Below, piece after piece: positions 55,132-64,000 of a stretch of 64,000 nt of DNA. The DNA lies in assembly GCF_001641265.1 (NCBI RefSeq), contig NW_020167542.1:124001-188000 (forward strand). Reading direction: 5' to 3'. Source of the stretch: Pseudogymnoascus destructans. Lineage: Eukaryota; Ascomycota; Leotiomycetes; Thelebolales; Thelebolaceae. Numbering within the stretch: the first letter of the stretch is position 1; every line of letters starts with the position of its first letter. The notes under the pieces are model-generated. The model was not told where the DNA came from. It did not search any database and was given only the letters and a program-made list of their open reading frames with translations. Made by a program: the position numbers and the translations under genes.

Positions 55132-57306
55132 ACGTAGGTCATGGCGTAATGGGGGTAATGGCGTAACGGGGGTATCAAACCACTACCACCTTTAAAAAAT
55201 TGAAATTGTTCAATTACTACTAGGCTAATTCATCTAAATCACTGTCATATATCTCTTCTTCACCCTGTCTGTCTATTTCCTCAATTGTAGCTTCCTCTAT
55301 AAGTCGTGGTGTTGTTCTAGGCCTCTGTGAAGCTGTTGCTGTTGCTGCTTCTGCTTCTGCTACTTGCGACCGGAGTTCTTCTGTAGAGATGTGGAATTGA
55401 CCCTTCAAAACAGATCTTTTACCCTTCTTTTGCTCCCTTCTTTTCTGAATTATGTTGCGCAAGTTATCCGTCTCTCTTTGCTGTAGTATGTGGCGTGTGT
55501 TAAGCCTCTCTGTCTCATCTGCTAACTTATGAATATATCGCTTTGTAGGAGTGTTCAAAACCTCACCACGACTTCTTTAAGAGAGAACTGTATTTGCTTT
55601 GTGAAGTGTCTGAAAATGAGGAGGACTGCTATTCAAAAATACTTTCTCAAAAATATCATGCTCTGTTGGAGTCCTTGGCCGTTCTAAGGGTGCGTCTGTT
55701 GTAGGAAGTGTAGCTGCGCGTATGACTGTCTGTGGCTGGAATGGCTGTAACCCACTCCCTCTCCAAGCAGAAGTTATATTTGAATTTGAAAATGCAGCTG
55801 CTCTTGCTTGTATGTATGCATCCATCCATTCTGCTTTCTGTATGCGTAGGAGCTGCACCTCATTAAGGTGTGAGAGGGCTGTTGTGAGGTGTTTTTTCAA
55901 AGGTCCAAAAATTGCAACATCAAGTGGCTGTAACACATGAGAGGTATGTGGAGGTAGTATAAGTAGCGATATGCGATTCTGTATGCAGTGTGATATGAAG
56001 CTCCCGCTTATATGGCTGTCATGGCCATCACAAATAAGGAGCCTTTGTTGTAGTTGTCCATTTGGAAGTGTTGCTTTTGCTCTTGTAGAGGGCTCAAAAA
56101 CGCGTTTTAGCCACTCATATCCATGAAGATTGCTTGTCCATCCTTTTGTATTTGCAGAGAAGTGCCATTTGCTTATAACATCCTTTGGAATCCAGCTCTG
56201 TAGTACATTCTGTCCCTTGAAGATAATGAGGGGGTCGGTGGTTGTTCCATCCATGCAGATGCACTCAACAGCAGACACCCATTCCTGCCGGCCTGGATGG
56301 GCTTGAAAACGCGTCCTAAGGCTTGAATCCACGATAATTCTTGTTGATTGCATTGTTCCAATTGAAAACCCAGTCTCATCCATGTTGTAGGTGTTGTGAT
56401 TTTCGATTTTTAGCTCTGTTGTGAGGCTCTTGTACACGTCAAACCACCCCTTCAACACCTGCTTTGTGACCCCATTCATCCTTTGTGCCTCAACCCTCCT
56501 TCCTAACTTAACACGTAAGTTAGGATGCCTTTGAATGAACCGTGGCACCCACTCTTGCCCAAGAGGTAAGTTAGGGATTTGAGGTTGTGTCTGTTGAGTT
56601 GGTCGGGTCTGCTGAGTTGGTCGGGTCTGCTGAGTCGGTCGGGACTGCTGAGTCGGTCGGGTCTGCTGGATTGGTCGGATCTGCTGCTGAGCCGGTTGGT
56701 TTGATGGGGTCTGCCAAGCCACTAGTTAGAAATAGCCGAGTCTGCCAGTCTATAGCAGGTTTGATGGGTTGGTAGTTGACCTGACTGAGCTGGTCAACTA
56801 ACTCTGTAGGTCGGCTCACCTGGGTTTGGAAGACCCGACACTTGTTTGACCGGACTTCCTCTGCAACCTCACGTAATATCCGATGGCTAGGAGCGTAACC
56901 ACTTCCAGTAAGCTCTTTAATCCACTTTGAGAGGGTCTGCTCTTGAGTTTTTGATAGGAGTTGCTGGTGCTGGCGTGCTTCTACACGTGTGTGCCTTCCA
57001 TTTATGCGACAGCGGAGGGTCTCCTCTGGTAGCCCTAAAGCTTTTGCAGCAGCATATATTGATTTGTATTGATTTGATTTAATAGCTAATATAGCTTTTT
57101 GAATTTGAATTTCGCGTTCTTGAGCCTTTATACTCTTCTGACGGACCATTCTAGCATAGTAGTAGTAGTAGTTAATAGGGTTGTAGGTTTGATGGGGTGG
57201 TTCCGACCCCACTACCCCCGTTACGCCATTACCCCCGTTACGCCATTACCCCCGTTACGCCATTACCCCCGTTACGCCATTACCCCCGTTACGCCATGAC
57301 CTACGT
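55132..57306 (-). mobile_element. Transposon P3 (pogo/Fot type)
   Basis: 2175 bp, TA at 55130-55131 and 57307-57308. Terminus ACGTAGGTCA. The left end has two 17-bp iterons (TGGCGTAATGGGGGTAA / TGGCGTAACGGGGGTAT); the right end has five (57296-57212). Confidence 0.9.
55220..57149 (-). pseudogene. P3 transposase with a nonsense codon
   Basis: Exon 1 57149-56820 (MVRQKSIKAQEREIQIQKAI) and exon 2 56710-55220, 109-nt intron. About 75% of the way through exon 2 a TAA (55579-55577) interrupts the frame after KANTVLS; the sequence continues in the same frame to 55220. The N-terminal HTH differs strongly from P1/P4 while the DDE part is very similar, in line with the different iteron sequence. Confidence 0.82.
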
Positions 57307-57414
57307 TAATTGGGTTTGAGGTTGCGATGCTATCGGAAACTGTTTCATTTGGTGGGATGTTCCGTTTGGTGGTAAACCACGTTAATGGTAATTACTATCT
57401 ACATCTTTAACATA

Positions 57415-57770
57415 ACGTAAGTCATGGCCATAGCGGCGCCATGGACATAGCGGCGCCATGGACATAGCGGCGCCATGGACATAGCGGCGCCATGGACATA
57501 GCGGCGCCATGGACATAGCGGCGCCATGGACATAGCGGCGCCATGGACATAGCGGCGCCATGGACATAGCGGCGACTGCATCGACCACAGCAAAATCTGA
57601 GTCACATGACTAAAATTTAAACCTTAATAACTTTTGTAATACAGTCAATGACCGCCTTGGCGATATTTACTAGCCCAAGTGCAGGCAGGTATCGGGAACG
57701 CGGTCATATCGCCAAGACGGTTTTATGGATCAGATTACTTAAGCCAGCTATCTAGGGTCGTTTGCTATGT
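57415..57770. mobile_element. MITE family 4 fragment with expanded terminal iterons
   Basis: Terminus ACGTAAGTCA after TA (57413-57414), then nine 17-bp units (57425-57577; TGGACATAGCGGCGCCA type), then unique AT-rich sequence. Right end missing, cut by P4. A short inverted pair (CTTGGCGATAT) lies at 57655-57720. Confidence 0.75.
57425..57577. repeat. 17-bp minisatellite, nine units
   Basis: Nine tandem 17-bp units. The first has TGGCCA, the last ends GACT, the rest are identical TGGACATAGCGGCGCCA. ORFs through it are spurious. Confidence 0.95.
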
Positions 57771-57806
57771 AACGTAGGTCGTGGCCATACCGGGGCCATG
57801 GCCATA

Positions 57807-58308
57807 ACGTAGGTCGTGGTCAGACTGGCTACATGGCCAGACCGGCTATTAGTACCATCACATACAAATTTGTATGTGGAGGTACTTATGCTTGCGAAAA
57901 TTAGAACCTTAATAACTCCTTTAATAAAAAGGCTAGAGCATATTCCTTGTATATATAGGAACTTTAAATAGTCATCTACTATATCTAAAGATGCTAATAC
58001 CACTAGTATCTTTTTACATAAGTTACTAAAGGTTTTAACTTTTGCCATATAAATTTTTAGTATGGCAAATCTAAAATTGTTAATAACTACCTAATAAGGC
58101 TAGCTTACATGCTAGCGTTTTTAATTATAACGTATAAGTATATAAATTATCTAAGTTTAATAACATTAAGCTCTAGCAAGTCAATTAAAGTAATTATTAC
58201 AAGTTTGAATTATATATCACGTGATGTGAATTTGCTTGTGAATTTACCTGTAAAATTGAAATAGCCGGTCTGGCCATGTAAGTTAGCCGGTCTGACCATG
58301 ATCTATGT
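57807..58308. mobile_element. MITE family 3, inserted in the P4 terminus
   Basis: 502 bp with duplicated TA at 57805-57806 and 58309-58310, inside the second iteron of P4 (TGGCCA|TA). Terminus ACGTAGGTCG plus TGGTCAGACTGGCTACA / TGGCCAGACCGGCTATT; inverted at right with a few changes. Confidence 0.9.
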
Positions 58309-58380
58309 TACCGGGATGGTGGGGTAAGCCACCCCTTCAAAATATGAGCAGCTTCAAAATAATTGAAAATAGTTCTACCA

Positions 58381-60298
58381 TTACCATGCTAATTCATCTA
58401 TATCACTGTCAAATAGCTCCTCCTCACTCCCATCATCAATTAGATCAATTATAGATGTTGTAACTTGTGGAGTTGTTGATATTTTCGACTTTTGTGATGT
58501 AGCTGTTGTTGCTGCTTCTGCTTCTGCTACTTGCGACTGCAACTCCTCAGTTGTGATGTGGAATTGACCCTTCAAAACTGCTCTCTTGCCCTTATTTTGT
58601 ACTCTGCGCTTCTGAATAATTGAGCGCAAGTTATCTGTCTCCCTTTGTTGTAGTATGTGGCATGTATTGAGCCGCTCTGTCTCATCTGCTAACTTATGAA
58701 TATATCGCTTTGTAGGAGTGTTGAGAATGCCACGACTTATTGTAGAAGAGAGTACTGTATTTGCTTTGTGAAGTGTTGAAAAATCAGGTGGACTGCTGTT
58801 CAGAAATACTTTCTCAAAAATGTCATGCTCTGTTGGAGTCTTTGGCCGCACTATTACTGCATCTGTTGTAGGAAGCGTAGCTGCGCGGATAACTGTCTGC
58901 GGTTGAAATGGCTGTAGCCCACTCCCTCTCCAAGCAGAAGCTATATTTGAATTTGAAAATGCAGCTGCTCTTGCTTGTATGTATGCATCCATCCATTCTG
59001 CTTTCTGTATGCGTAGGAGCTGCGCCTCATTAAGGTGTGAGAGGGCTGTTGTGAGGTGTCTTTTCAAAGGTCCAAAAATTGCAACATCAAGTGGTTGGAG
59101 TATATGTGAGGTATGTGGAGGTAGTATAAGGAGCGATATGCGATTCTGTATGCAGTGTGATATGAAGCTCCGGCTTATATGGCTGTCATGGCCATCACAA
59201 ATAAGGAGCCTTTGTTGTAGTTGTCCATTTGGAAGTGTTGCTTTTGCTCTTGTAGAAGGCTCAAAAACGCGTTTTAGCCACTCATATCCATGAAGATTGC
59301 TTGTCCATCCTTTTGTATTTGCAGAGAAGTGCCATTTGCTTATAACATCCTTTGGAATCCAGCTCTGTAGTACATTCTGTCCCTTGAAGATAATGAGGGG
59401 GTCGGTGGTTGTTCCATCCATGCAGATGCACTCAACAGCAGAGACCCATTCCTGCCTTCCTGGATGTGCCTGAAAACGCGTCCTAAGTGTAGAATCGACT
59501 ATAATTCGTGTAGATTGCATTGTTCCAATTGAAAATCCAGTCTCATCCATGTTGTAGGTGTTGTAGTTTTCGATTTTTAGCTCTGTTGTGAGGCTCTTGT
59601 ACGCGTCAAACCACCCCTTCAACACCTGCTTTGTGACCCCATTCATCCTTTGTGCCTCAACCCTTCTTCCTAGCTTAACACGTAAGTTAGGATGCCTCTG
59701 AATGAACCGTGGCACCCAATCTTGCCCAAGTGGTAACTTAGGTAGTTGGAGTTGTGGTTGTTGAGTTTGTGTCTGTTGAGTTGGTCGGGTCTGCTGAGTT
59801 GGTCGGGACTGCTGAGTTGGTCGGGACTGCTGCTGAGCCGGTTGGTTTGATGGGGTCTGCCAAGCCACTAGTTAGAAATAGCCGAGTCTGCCAGTCTATG
59901 GCAGGTTTGATGGGTTGGTAGTTGACCTGACTGAGCTGGTCAACTAACTCTGTAGGTTGGCTCACCTGGGTTTGGAAGACCCGACACTTGTTTGACCGCA
60001 CTTCCTCTGCAACCTCACGTAATATGCGATGGCTAGGAGCGTAACCACTTGCAGTAAGATTTTTGATCCATTTTAAAAGGGTCTTTTCTTGGGTTTGGGA
60101 GAGTAATTGATGTTTTAAATGTGCTTCTTTATGTGAGGTATGTCGCCCTTTAATGCGGCTAACAACTGTATCAGGCCTTAGATGTAAGGCCTTTGCAGCA
60201 GCATTTGCAGTTTTATATAAACCAGATTTTACTCCAGCTACTGCTTCAAGTATTAGAATATCGCGTTCTTGAGCTTTTAAACTCCATTTGCGTACCAT
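58381..60298 (-). CDS. P4 transposase, intact (pogo/Fot type)
   Basis: Exon 1 60298-59966 and exon 2 59856-58381. The 109-nt intron has a GTGAGC donor, a CTAAC branch site and a TTGGCAG acceptor, and joins RVFQTQ to TPSNQPAQQQ, giving 602 residues. Order: CENP-B-type HTH (MVRKWSLKAQERDILILEAV... AAAKALHLRPDTVVSRIKGR), second HTH (LSQTQEKTLLKWI..L), Gln/Pro linker, DDE domain (YNMDETGFSIG, LLICDGHDSHIS, LQPLDVAIFGPLKRHL), then a charged C-terminal tail. No stop or frameshift seen. It could still be active, although its left terminus is interrupted. Family: cut-and-paste at TA. Confidence 0.88.
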
Positions 60299-60417
60299 AA
60301 TAATGGGGTAATTGATAGGTTTGGTGTGTTGGTTGATGGGTTTGATGGGTTAGTTAAGTGCTCGCTTACCTCACCATCCCGGTATGGCCATGGCCCCGGT
60401 ATGGCCACGACCTACGT

Positions 60418-60719
60418 TATAGAAGATGCTCAAAAACTGATCGCTGAAAAAGAGGATAAAGGGCTGAAACGACAGAAAAGGTCAAATGAGGAGGGTGCTG
60501 TAGAGGCTGGTCCATCGACTTCGCGGCGCTGTGGGAGGTGCGGCAAGACTGGGCATAATGTACGAACTTGTCAAGAGGTTGAAGAGATATTAGGAGAAGA
60601 GAATTCAATTGAGTGTAGTTAATTTTAATGTGTTAGGGTGGAGTAATTGGGTTTGAGGTTGCGATGCTATCGGAAAGTGTTTCATTTGGTGGGATGTTCC
60701 GTTTGGTGGTAAACCACGT
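60418..60719 (+). mobile_element. P5 3' end: zinc-knuckle C terminus and terminus
   Basis: 60420-60622 encodes EDAQKLIAEKEDKGLKRQ... and a CCHC knuckle (CGRCGKTGHNVRTC), the usual end of this transposase type. 60640-60719 is the P5 terminus, followed by TA (60720-60721). It points the same way as the other P5 end at 57382, so the two ends are not inverted. Confidence 0.85.
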
Positions 60720-60979
60720 TAAGCGTTTTAAGTTATTGTCTTGTTATATATTTAACTTAGTATGACGGTAGTGATGCCAACTACCAAAAGTCCAACGTTG
60801 TTTCGCCTTTATTACCCATTAAATGTTTACTCCTGTTGATTAATTATTTCCCTCCATATTGAGCATCCTCTCCCATGACAAACAAGGAAATTTCTAAGGG
60901 AGCGAACTGCTCATGCTAATTGACAAGCATGTCTCGATGATAACTAAGTGATTTTCAAGCAACGTGACGACGCCCCTTA

Positions 60980-63900
60980 TTATTGGTTGTGTTTGAGGCT
61001 TTCCGAATCAGAATACCCCTCGTCTTGTTCTAGTTCAGAGGAACCGGATAGTGCATCATTGCCTCGATCCCTCCTCCTCCTGCCGCCGATAGCTTGCAGC
61101 TTGCGACCAATAGCGCCCTTCAAAAACCCGCCTTTATGCTTGTCACTGTTCCCAGAACCCTTGAAAGAATACGAGTCTCCAGAATATCGTGTCTGACTTC
61201 CCCCTTCGCCACTTAAAAGATGGGATTTTGTCATAGCTAGTGATTGAGGGATGCTTGAACCTCCTCGACTACGAGATTGAAACGAAGCGGCGCCACTACT
61301 ACCTGCGCTCACAGGACCTAGGCTGCTACTGTTTGAAGCAAATGACCGACGCGGGCTCTTAGATCGGTCCCTGGCATCTGTAGAGCTGCTCGCCAAGGTG
61401 CTACCTGTGTCGGTAAAATCATGAGGCGAATCTTGACGTGATGGCACTAAAAGGACATTGCTCGTTGCAAGCTCCCTCAGTCTATGCTGCTGTGTCATAG
61501 TTGGTCGAGATTTGGTAAATTTATTTCCGATAATTGCACCTGTATGAGAGATGAGTGCCCTGATGACATCCTTCTTCAGAGCAAGCGCGAGATCAAGATT
61601 TGACCAGGTCTTGTTCCGATACTCGAGCATAGGTAGGCGAAAAACGAAATCGTGCAAGTCTTCAATATTGCGTTGGTCCTTGCCCTTGTAACTGAGGCAA
61701 ATGACTACACTGGGAATCTTGACATATGCCAGCGTCATATAGTTGGATGCTCGGTTTAACATCTTCGTCAGATCATCGGAAGGCTTCACGTCATCTTGTC
61801 TGCCACTGCGATTGATGGCGAAGAGTTTGTTTCGTCTCTCACTTGTTACACTCCCTTCGAATGCCGAAAAATTTGTCATGGATCGGGAGATTGTTGGTCG
61901 AGTGGCATTGCTTGAGCCCAAGCTATCAACAGAAGGTTTTTTGTGAATGCTCTTCGTTGATTGCTGATCTGGAGCATGCGCCTTGTTCGACTGGAATAGA
62001 CGGAACGATGCGCCCTCGCTACCTTGAGTATGATGTAAAGTTACCATCCTCGCTTTCTTTCGTGACAAGCCAGTTTTCGAGCGACTCTCGGAATTCAAAG
62101 TTGGCCTCAATCTTAATTCTAGCGAATCGGCTCCAGACCCAGTATTCGCGTCCGACCTCTCGGCATCAGGATTGAGTACGAATTGAGTGGTATGCGTTGT
62201 TGAATTGTCTTCCTCATCATCTTCGTCCTGAGGCCGTGCCATGTTTTTCATTCGTGCTGCGGACCCTTTAATGTTGCCAGAAAGGCTTTCCCCAGAGCCT
62301 GGGAATATGTACTCAAAAAGCTTCACACCAACTTCTCGTTCTAGTTGCATTTTCATTGGAAACAGATTAACCTCGAAATGATCCATGACTGGAATCCCAG
62401 CAATTGCTTCGAGCATATACCAATAAACCCTCAGCATTTGCCTATTGGCGCCTTCAGATTCTTTGCGTTCAGGATCGAAATATGGAGCAATCATTTCGGG
62501 ATATATGGCATCTGGAAGAAGATTAAGTCCCACAATCTTACCAATCTGTACGAGGTTCACATGTGAACCATCCGCATTATCGGTTCGATCATATTCCGCT
62601 TTTTGTAGCTGGAATTCCATAAGGGGCCGATCCTCATCGCGCATCAGATGCCATACTATCTGCTCGGATGCTATGTTCCACCTAAGCAGACCATTATTTT
62701 GAGAACCGTCATATTTGCGCTGTGACGTCGTGATCGCCTTCATCATGAAGAAGAGTTCGTCCCCACAGCTTGTTAGGTCGCGGTCTAAAAGGATTCGGCC
62801 TTCCCAGCCTTTTTTGTCTAGGTAATTCGAATGTATTTGGAATTGAGTCTTGATTTCTTCAAGTTGGCGAATACGTTCCTGGAGCCGGATGACCATCTCA
62901 GGGGCGCCACGAAGGTCGCTAAAGTCAGACGCAAGCATTATCTTCTCTAATTTCTCACTGCGAGTCTTTTCGAGGGGCTCGTTGTATAGTAACAGGTCGA
63001 GTACAATGATATACATGGCATAGTACTGAGATGAGTCGCAAATTGCTCTTATATGAGGAAACTGAACCCAGAGGTGATCCATTCGACTGTCCAGGCTATC
63101 AGCAGCGACTTTGTCTGTCCTGTCAACCTCATCATTGTACTTTAGGCGCAACGTATTGTATTTGTCGTATCTTAAGCTTGCCGAGGTCTTTTGCACAACA
63201 CGCTTGAATCCAAATGGGTCGACTTCGAAATCGAACATGACTTCCATCGGAACCCAAGGTGGCCAGGCCGATCCCGAAGGCGTCCCATATTGACTTCCCG
63301 AATACAAGGAGAGAAGAGGAGATTTAAAAAGCTTCTGGTGGGTGACGAAAAACTGGGTACCATCCATTTCCACAGAGAATCGACGCTGAACCAGCCCGCT
63401 AATTTCATCAAAAATGCGATCTTTATCCATGATTTCAACAAGTTTAAGCTCCATGCCTTTCGCGGTAACCAGAGCAACAGACTTTGGGTTTTTCTCGCTC
63501 TGAAGCTGAATTTGAGGGGCGATAAGGCGAACATGGTATGTGTTCTGAGGTGTAAAATCTTTACCAATGTTGGAGGTAAGATGCTCTGCGGAGGGTCTTC
63601 CTGCGCTCTCATAGTTTCCGGGATCGTTCGCATCGACAAATTTTTTGGAATCAGCGAGTAACCCTTGGATTCGTTGTTGAATATCGAAGTCGGCGTTTTG
63701 CTCCTCTGTCCCGCTTGAAGGAGATGCAGATGGCGGTTGAGGACTCGGCGGTGTTGAAGACTTAGACTTCGGGGCTTTTGCCTTGTTTTGCTCTTCGACA
63801 ATGTCTAGGATAAACTTCACTGCCCTTCTCGATAGGTAATATATGAACCCCCGCCTTTGGCTGACCTGGTGAATATATCGGAGAATGGTGTTGCGTAAAG

Positions 63901-64000
63901 AGTTGTTCCACTTTAGTTGAATGTTATGAATGACAAAGCGATTATTGAAATCACTAACAAAATCAGGGGCAGCAGCATTCTCCCCACGGGTATTATTCGA
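60980..64000 (-). CDS. FMP27/BLTP2-like bridge lipid-transfer protein, C-terminal part (5' part off the window)
   Basis: The frame is open from the stop at 60982-60980 to the window edge. FVIHNIQLKWNNSLRN and FIYYLSRRAVKFILDIVEEQ near the edge, then YHVRLIAPQIQLQSEKNP, WHLMRDEDRPLMEFQL and WYMLEAIAGIPVMDHFEVNL are hallmark blocks of the FMP27 (SABRE/Hobbit) family. These proteins form long hydrophobic grooves that move lipids at ER-membrane contact sites. The end is Ser-rich and disordered, with KIPSVVICLSYKGKDQRNIE before it and a basic RKLQAIGGRRRRDRG patch. It is a conserved single-copy gene and marks the border of the accessory region. Confidence 0.9.
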   Translation of the reverse strand, partial: SNNTRGENAAAPDFVSDFNNRFVIHNIQLKWNNSLRNTILRYIHQVSQRRGFIYYLSRRAVKFILDIVEEQNKAKAPKSKSSTPPSPQPPSASPSSGTEEQNADFDIQQRIQGLLADSKKFVDANDPGNYESAGRPSAEHLTSNIGKDFTPQNTYHVRLIAPQIQLQSEKNPKSVALVTAKGMELKLVEIMDKDRIFDEISGLVQRRFSVEMDGTQFFVTHQKLFKSPLLSLYSGSQYGTPSGSAWPPWVPMEVMFDFEVDPFGFKRVVQKTSASLRYDKYNTLRLKYNDEVDRTDKVAADSLDSRMDHLWVQFPHIRAICDSSQYYAMYIIVLDLLLYNEPLEKTRSEKLEKIMLASDFSDLRGAPEMVIRLQERIRQLEEIKTQFQIHSNYLDKKGWEGRILLDRDLTSCGDELFFMMKAITTSQRKYDGSQNNGLLRWNIASEQIVWHLMRDEDRPLMEFQLQKAEYDRTDNADGSHVNLVQIGKIVGLNLLPDAIYPEMIAPYFDPERKESEGANRQMLRVYWYMLEAIAGIPVMDHFEVNLFPMKMQLEREVGVKLFEYIFPGSGESLSGNIKGSAARMKNMARPQDEDDEEDNSTTHTTQFVLNPDAERSDANTGSGADSLELRLRPTLNSESRSKTGLSRKKARMVTLHHTQGSEGASFRLFQSNKAHAPDQQSTKSIHKKPSVDSLGSSNATRPTISRSMTNFSAFEGSVTSERRNKLFAINRSGRQDDVKPSDDLTKMLNRASNYMTLAYVKIPSVVICLSYKGKDQRNIEDLHDFVFRLPMLEYRNKTWSNLDLALALKKDVIRALISHTGAIIGNKFTKSRPTMTQQHRLRELATSNVLLVPSRQDSPHDFTDTGSTLASSSTDARDRSKSPRRSFASNSSSLGPVSAGSSGAASFQSRSRGGSSIPQSLAMTKSHLLSGEGGSQTRYSGDSYSFKGSGNSDKHKGGFLKGAIGRKLQAIGGRRRRDRGNDALSGSSELEQDEGYSDSESLKHNQ

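Larger units (their letters stand above)
55107..57382 (-). mobile_element. P5 5' end (terminus at 57382) with P3 inserted
   Basis: Outside P3 (55132-57306) the remaining 57307-57382 is the P5 terminus. Read on the minus strand it is ACGTGGTTTA followed by CCACCAAACGGAACATC / CCACCAAATGAAACAGT. TA flanks at 57383-57384. The same terminus reappears at 60719. Confidence 0.8.
57772..60417 (-). mobile_element. Transposon P4 (pogo/Fot type) with a nested MITE
   Basis: TA at 57770-57771 and 60418-60419. ACGTAGGTCG termini with TGGCCATACCGGGGCCA-type iterons. The left terminus is split by a MITE at 57807-58308; without it P4 is ~2142 bp. Confidence 0.9.

Noticed and set aside
55107..55178. Upstream ATG (MIPPLRHYPHYAM) for the P5 transposase
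   Set aside because: It lies inside the terminus of the inserted element P3; the native start is MPQKANEGR at 55106.
57425..57605. Two overlapping 68-residue ORFs with HGAAMSMAPLCPWRRY-type repeats
   Set aside because: They lie within the nine-unit 17-bp minisatellite at a transposon end, and two different frames give similar peptides, so it is repeat translation, not a gene.

Overview
The window looks like a repeat-rich accessory stretch of a filamentous ascomycete (Pezizomycotina) genome that meets conserved sequence at its right edge. The evidence is: 44-58 nt introns with GTRNGT donors and CTAAC-like branch sites; fungal STAND/NLR genes with NACHT, ankyrin and WD40 domains; a DUF3435 tyrosine recombinase; pogo/Fot-type transposases; and an FMP27-type lipid-transfer gene. 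I cannot name the genus.

Layout. At 1-1027 is the last exon of a DUF3435/FluG-type tyrosine recombinase with two C2H2 fingers, followed by an F-box gene (1603-3096). At 4864-9961 is a 5.1 kb TA-flanked inverted-repeat element (element A) carrying an intact SesA-like/NACHT/ankyrin gene. Genes at 11.3-17.8 kb are an uncharacterised Pro-rich protein, a winged-helix plus C2H2 protein and a tiny MADS-box protein. At 18126-23632 is a second TA-flanked inverted-repeat element (element B, 5.5 kb) carrying a HeLo-like/NACHT/12xWD40 gene with one in-frame stop. At 23.8-28 kb lie an unknown four-exon gene and a small protein kinase. At 28918-38500 two nearly identical 4.8 kb copies are joined by a single N and are probably an unmerged assembly overlap; they hold an 87-bp-repeat gene, a RasGEF-like gene and a small zinc-finger ORF. 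At 38.5-46.2 kb are a paralogue of the four-exon gene, a DUF7924 (PD-(D/E)XK-like) gene, a P450/nuclease pseudogene mosaic and a Myb-like gene. At 48.7-60.7 kb is a nested cluster of pogo/Fot elements and MITEs. At 60980 to the right edge is the C-terminal part of an FMP27/BLTP2-like gene.

Main result. Every TA-flanked end I could define in the window, including both NLR-bearing elements, has the same layout: a 10-bp terminus (usually ACGTnnnTCn) followed by two 17-bp direct repeats whose sequence differs between families. Pogo/Fot transposases carry a CENP-B-type DNA-binding domain, and the CENP-B box is also 17 bp. I infer that elements A and B are large non-autonomous pogo-like elements that carry NLR genes between long inverted repeats. 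They also share a subterminal module lying upstream of both NLR genes. The transposon cluster further records an inversion between two opposite transposon copies that split a third element in two.
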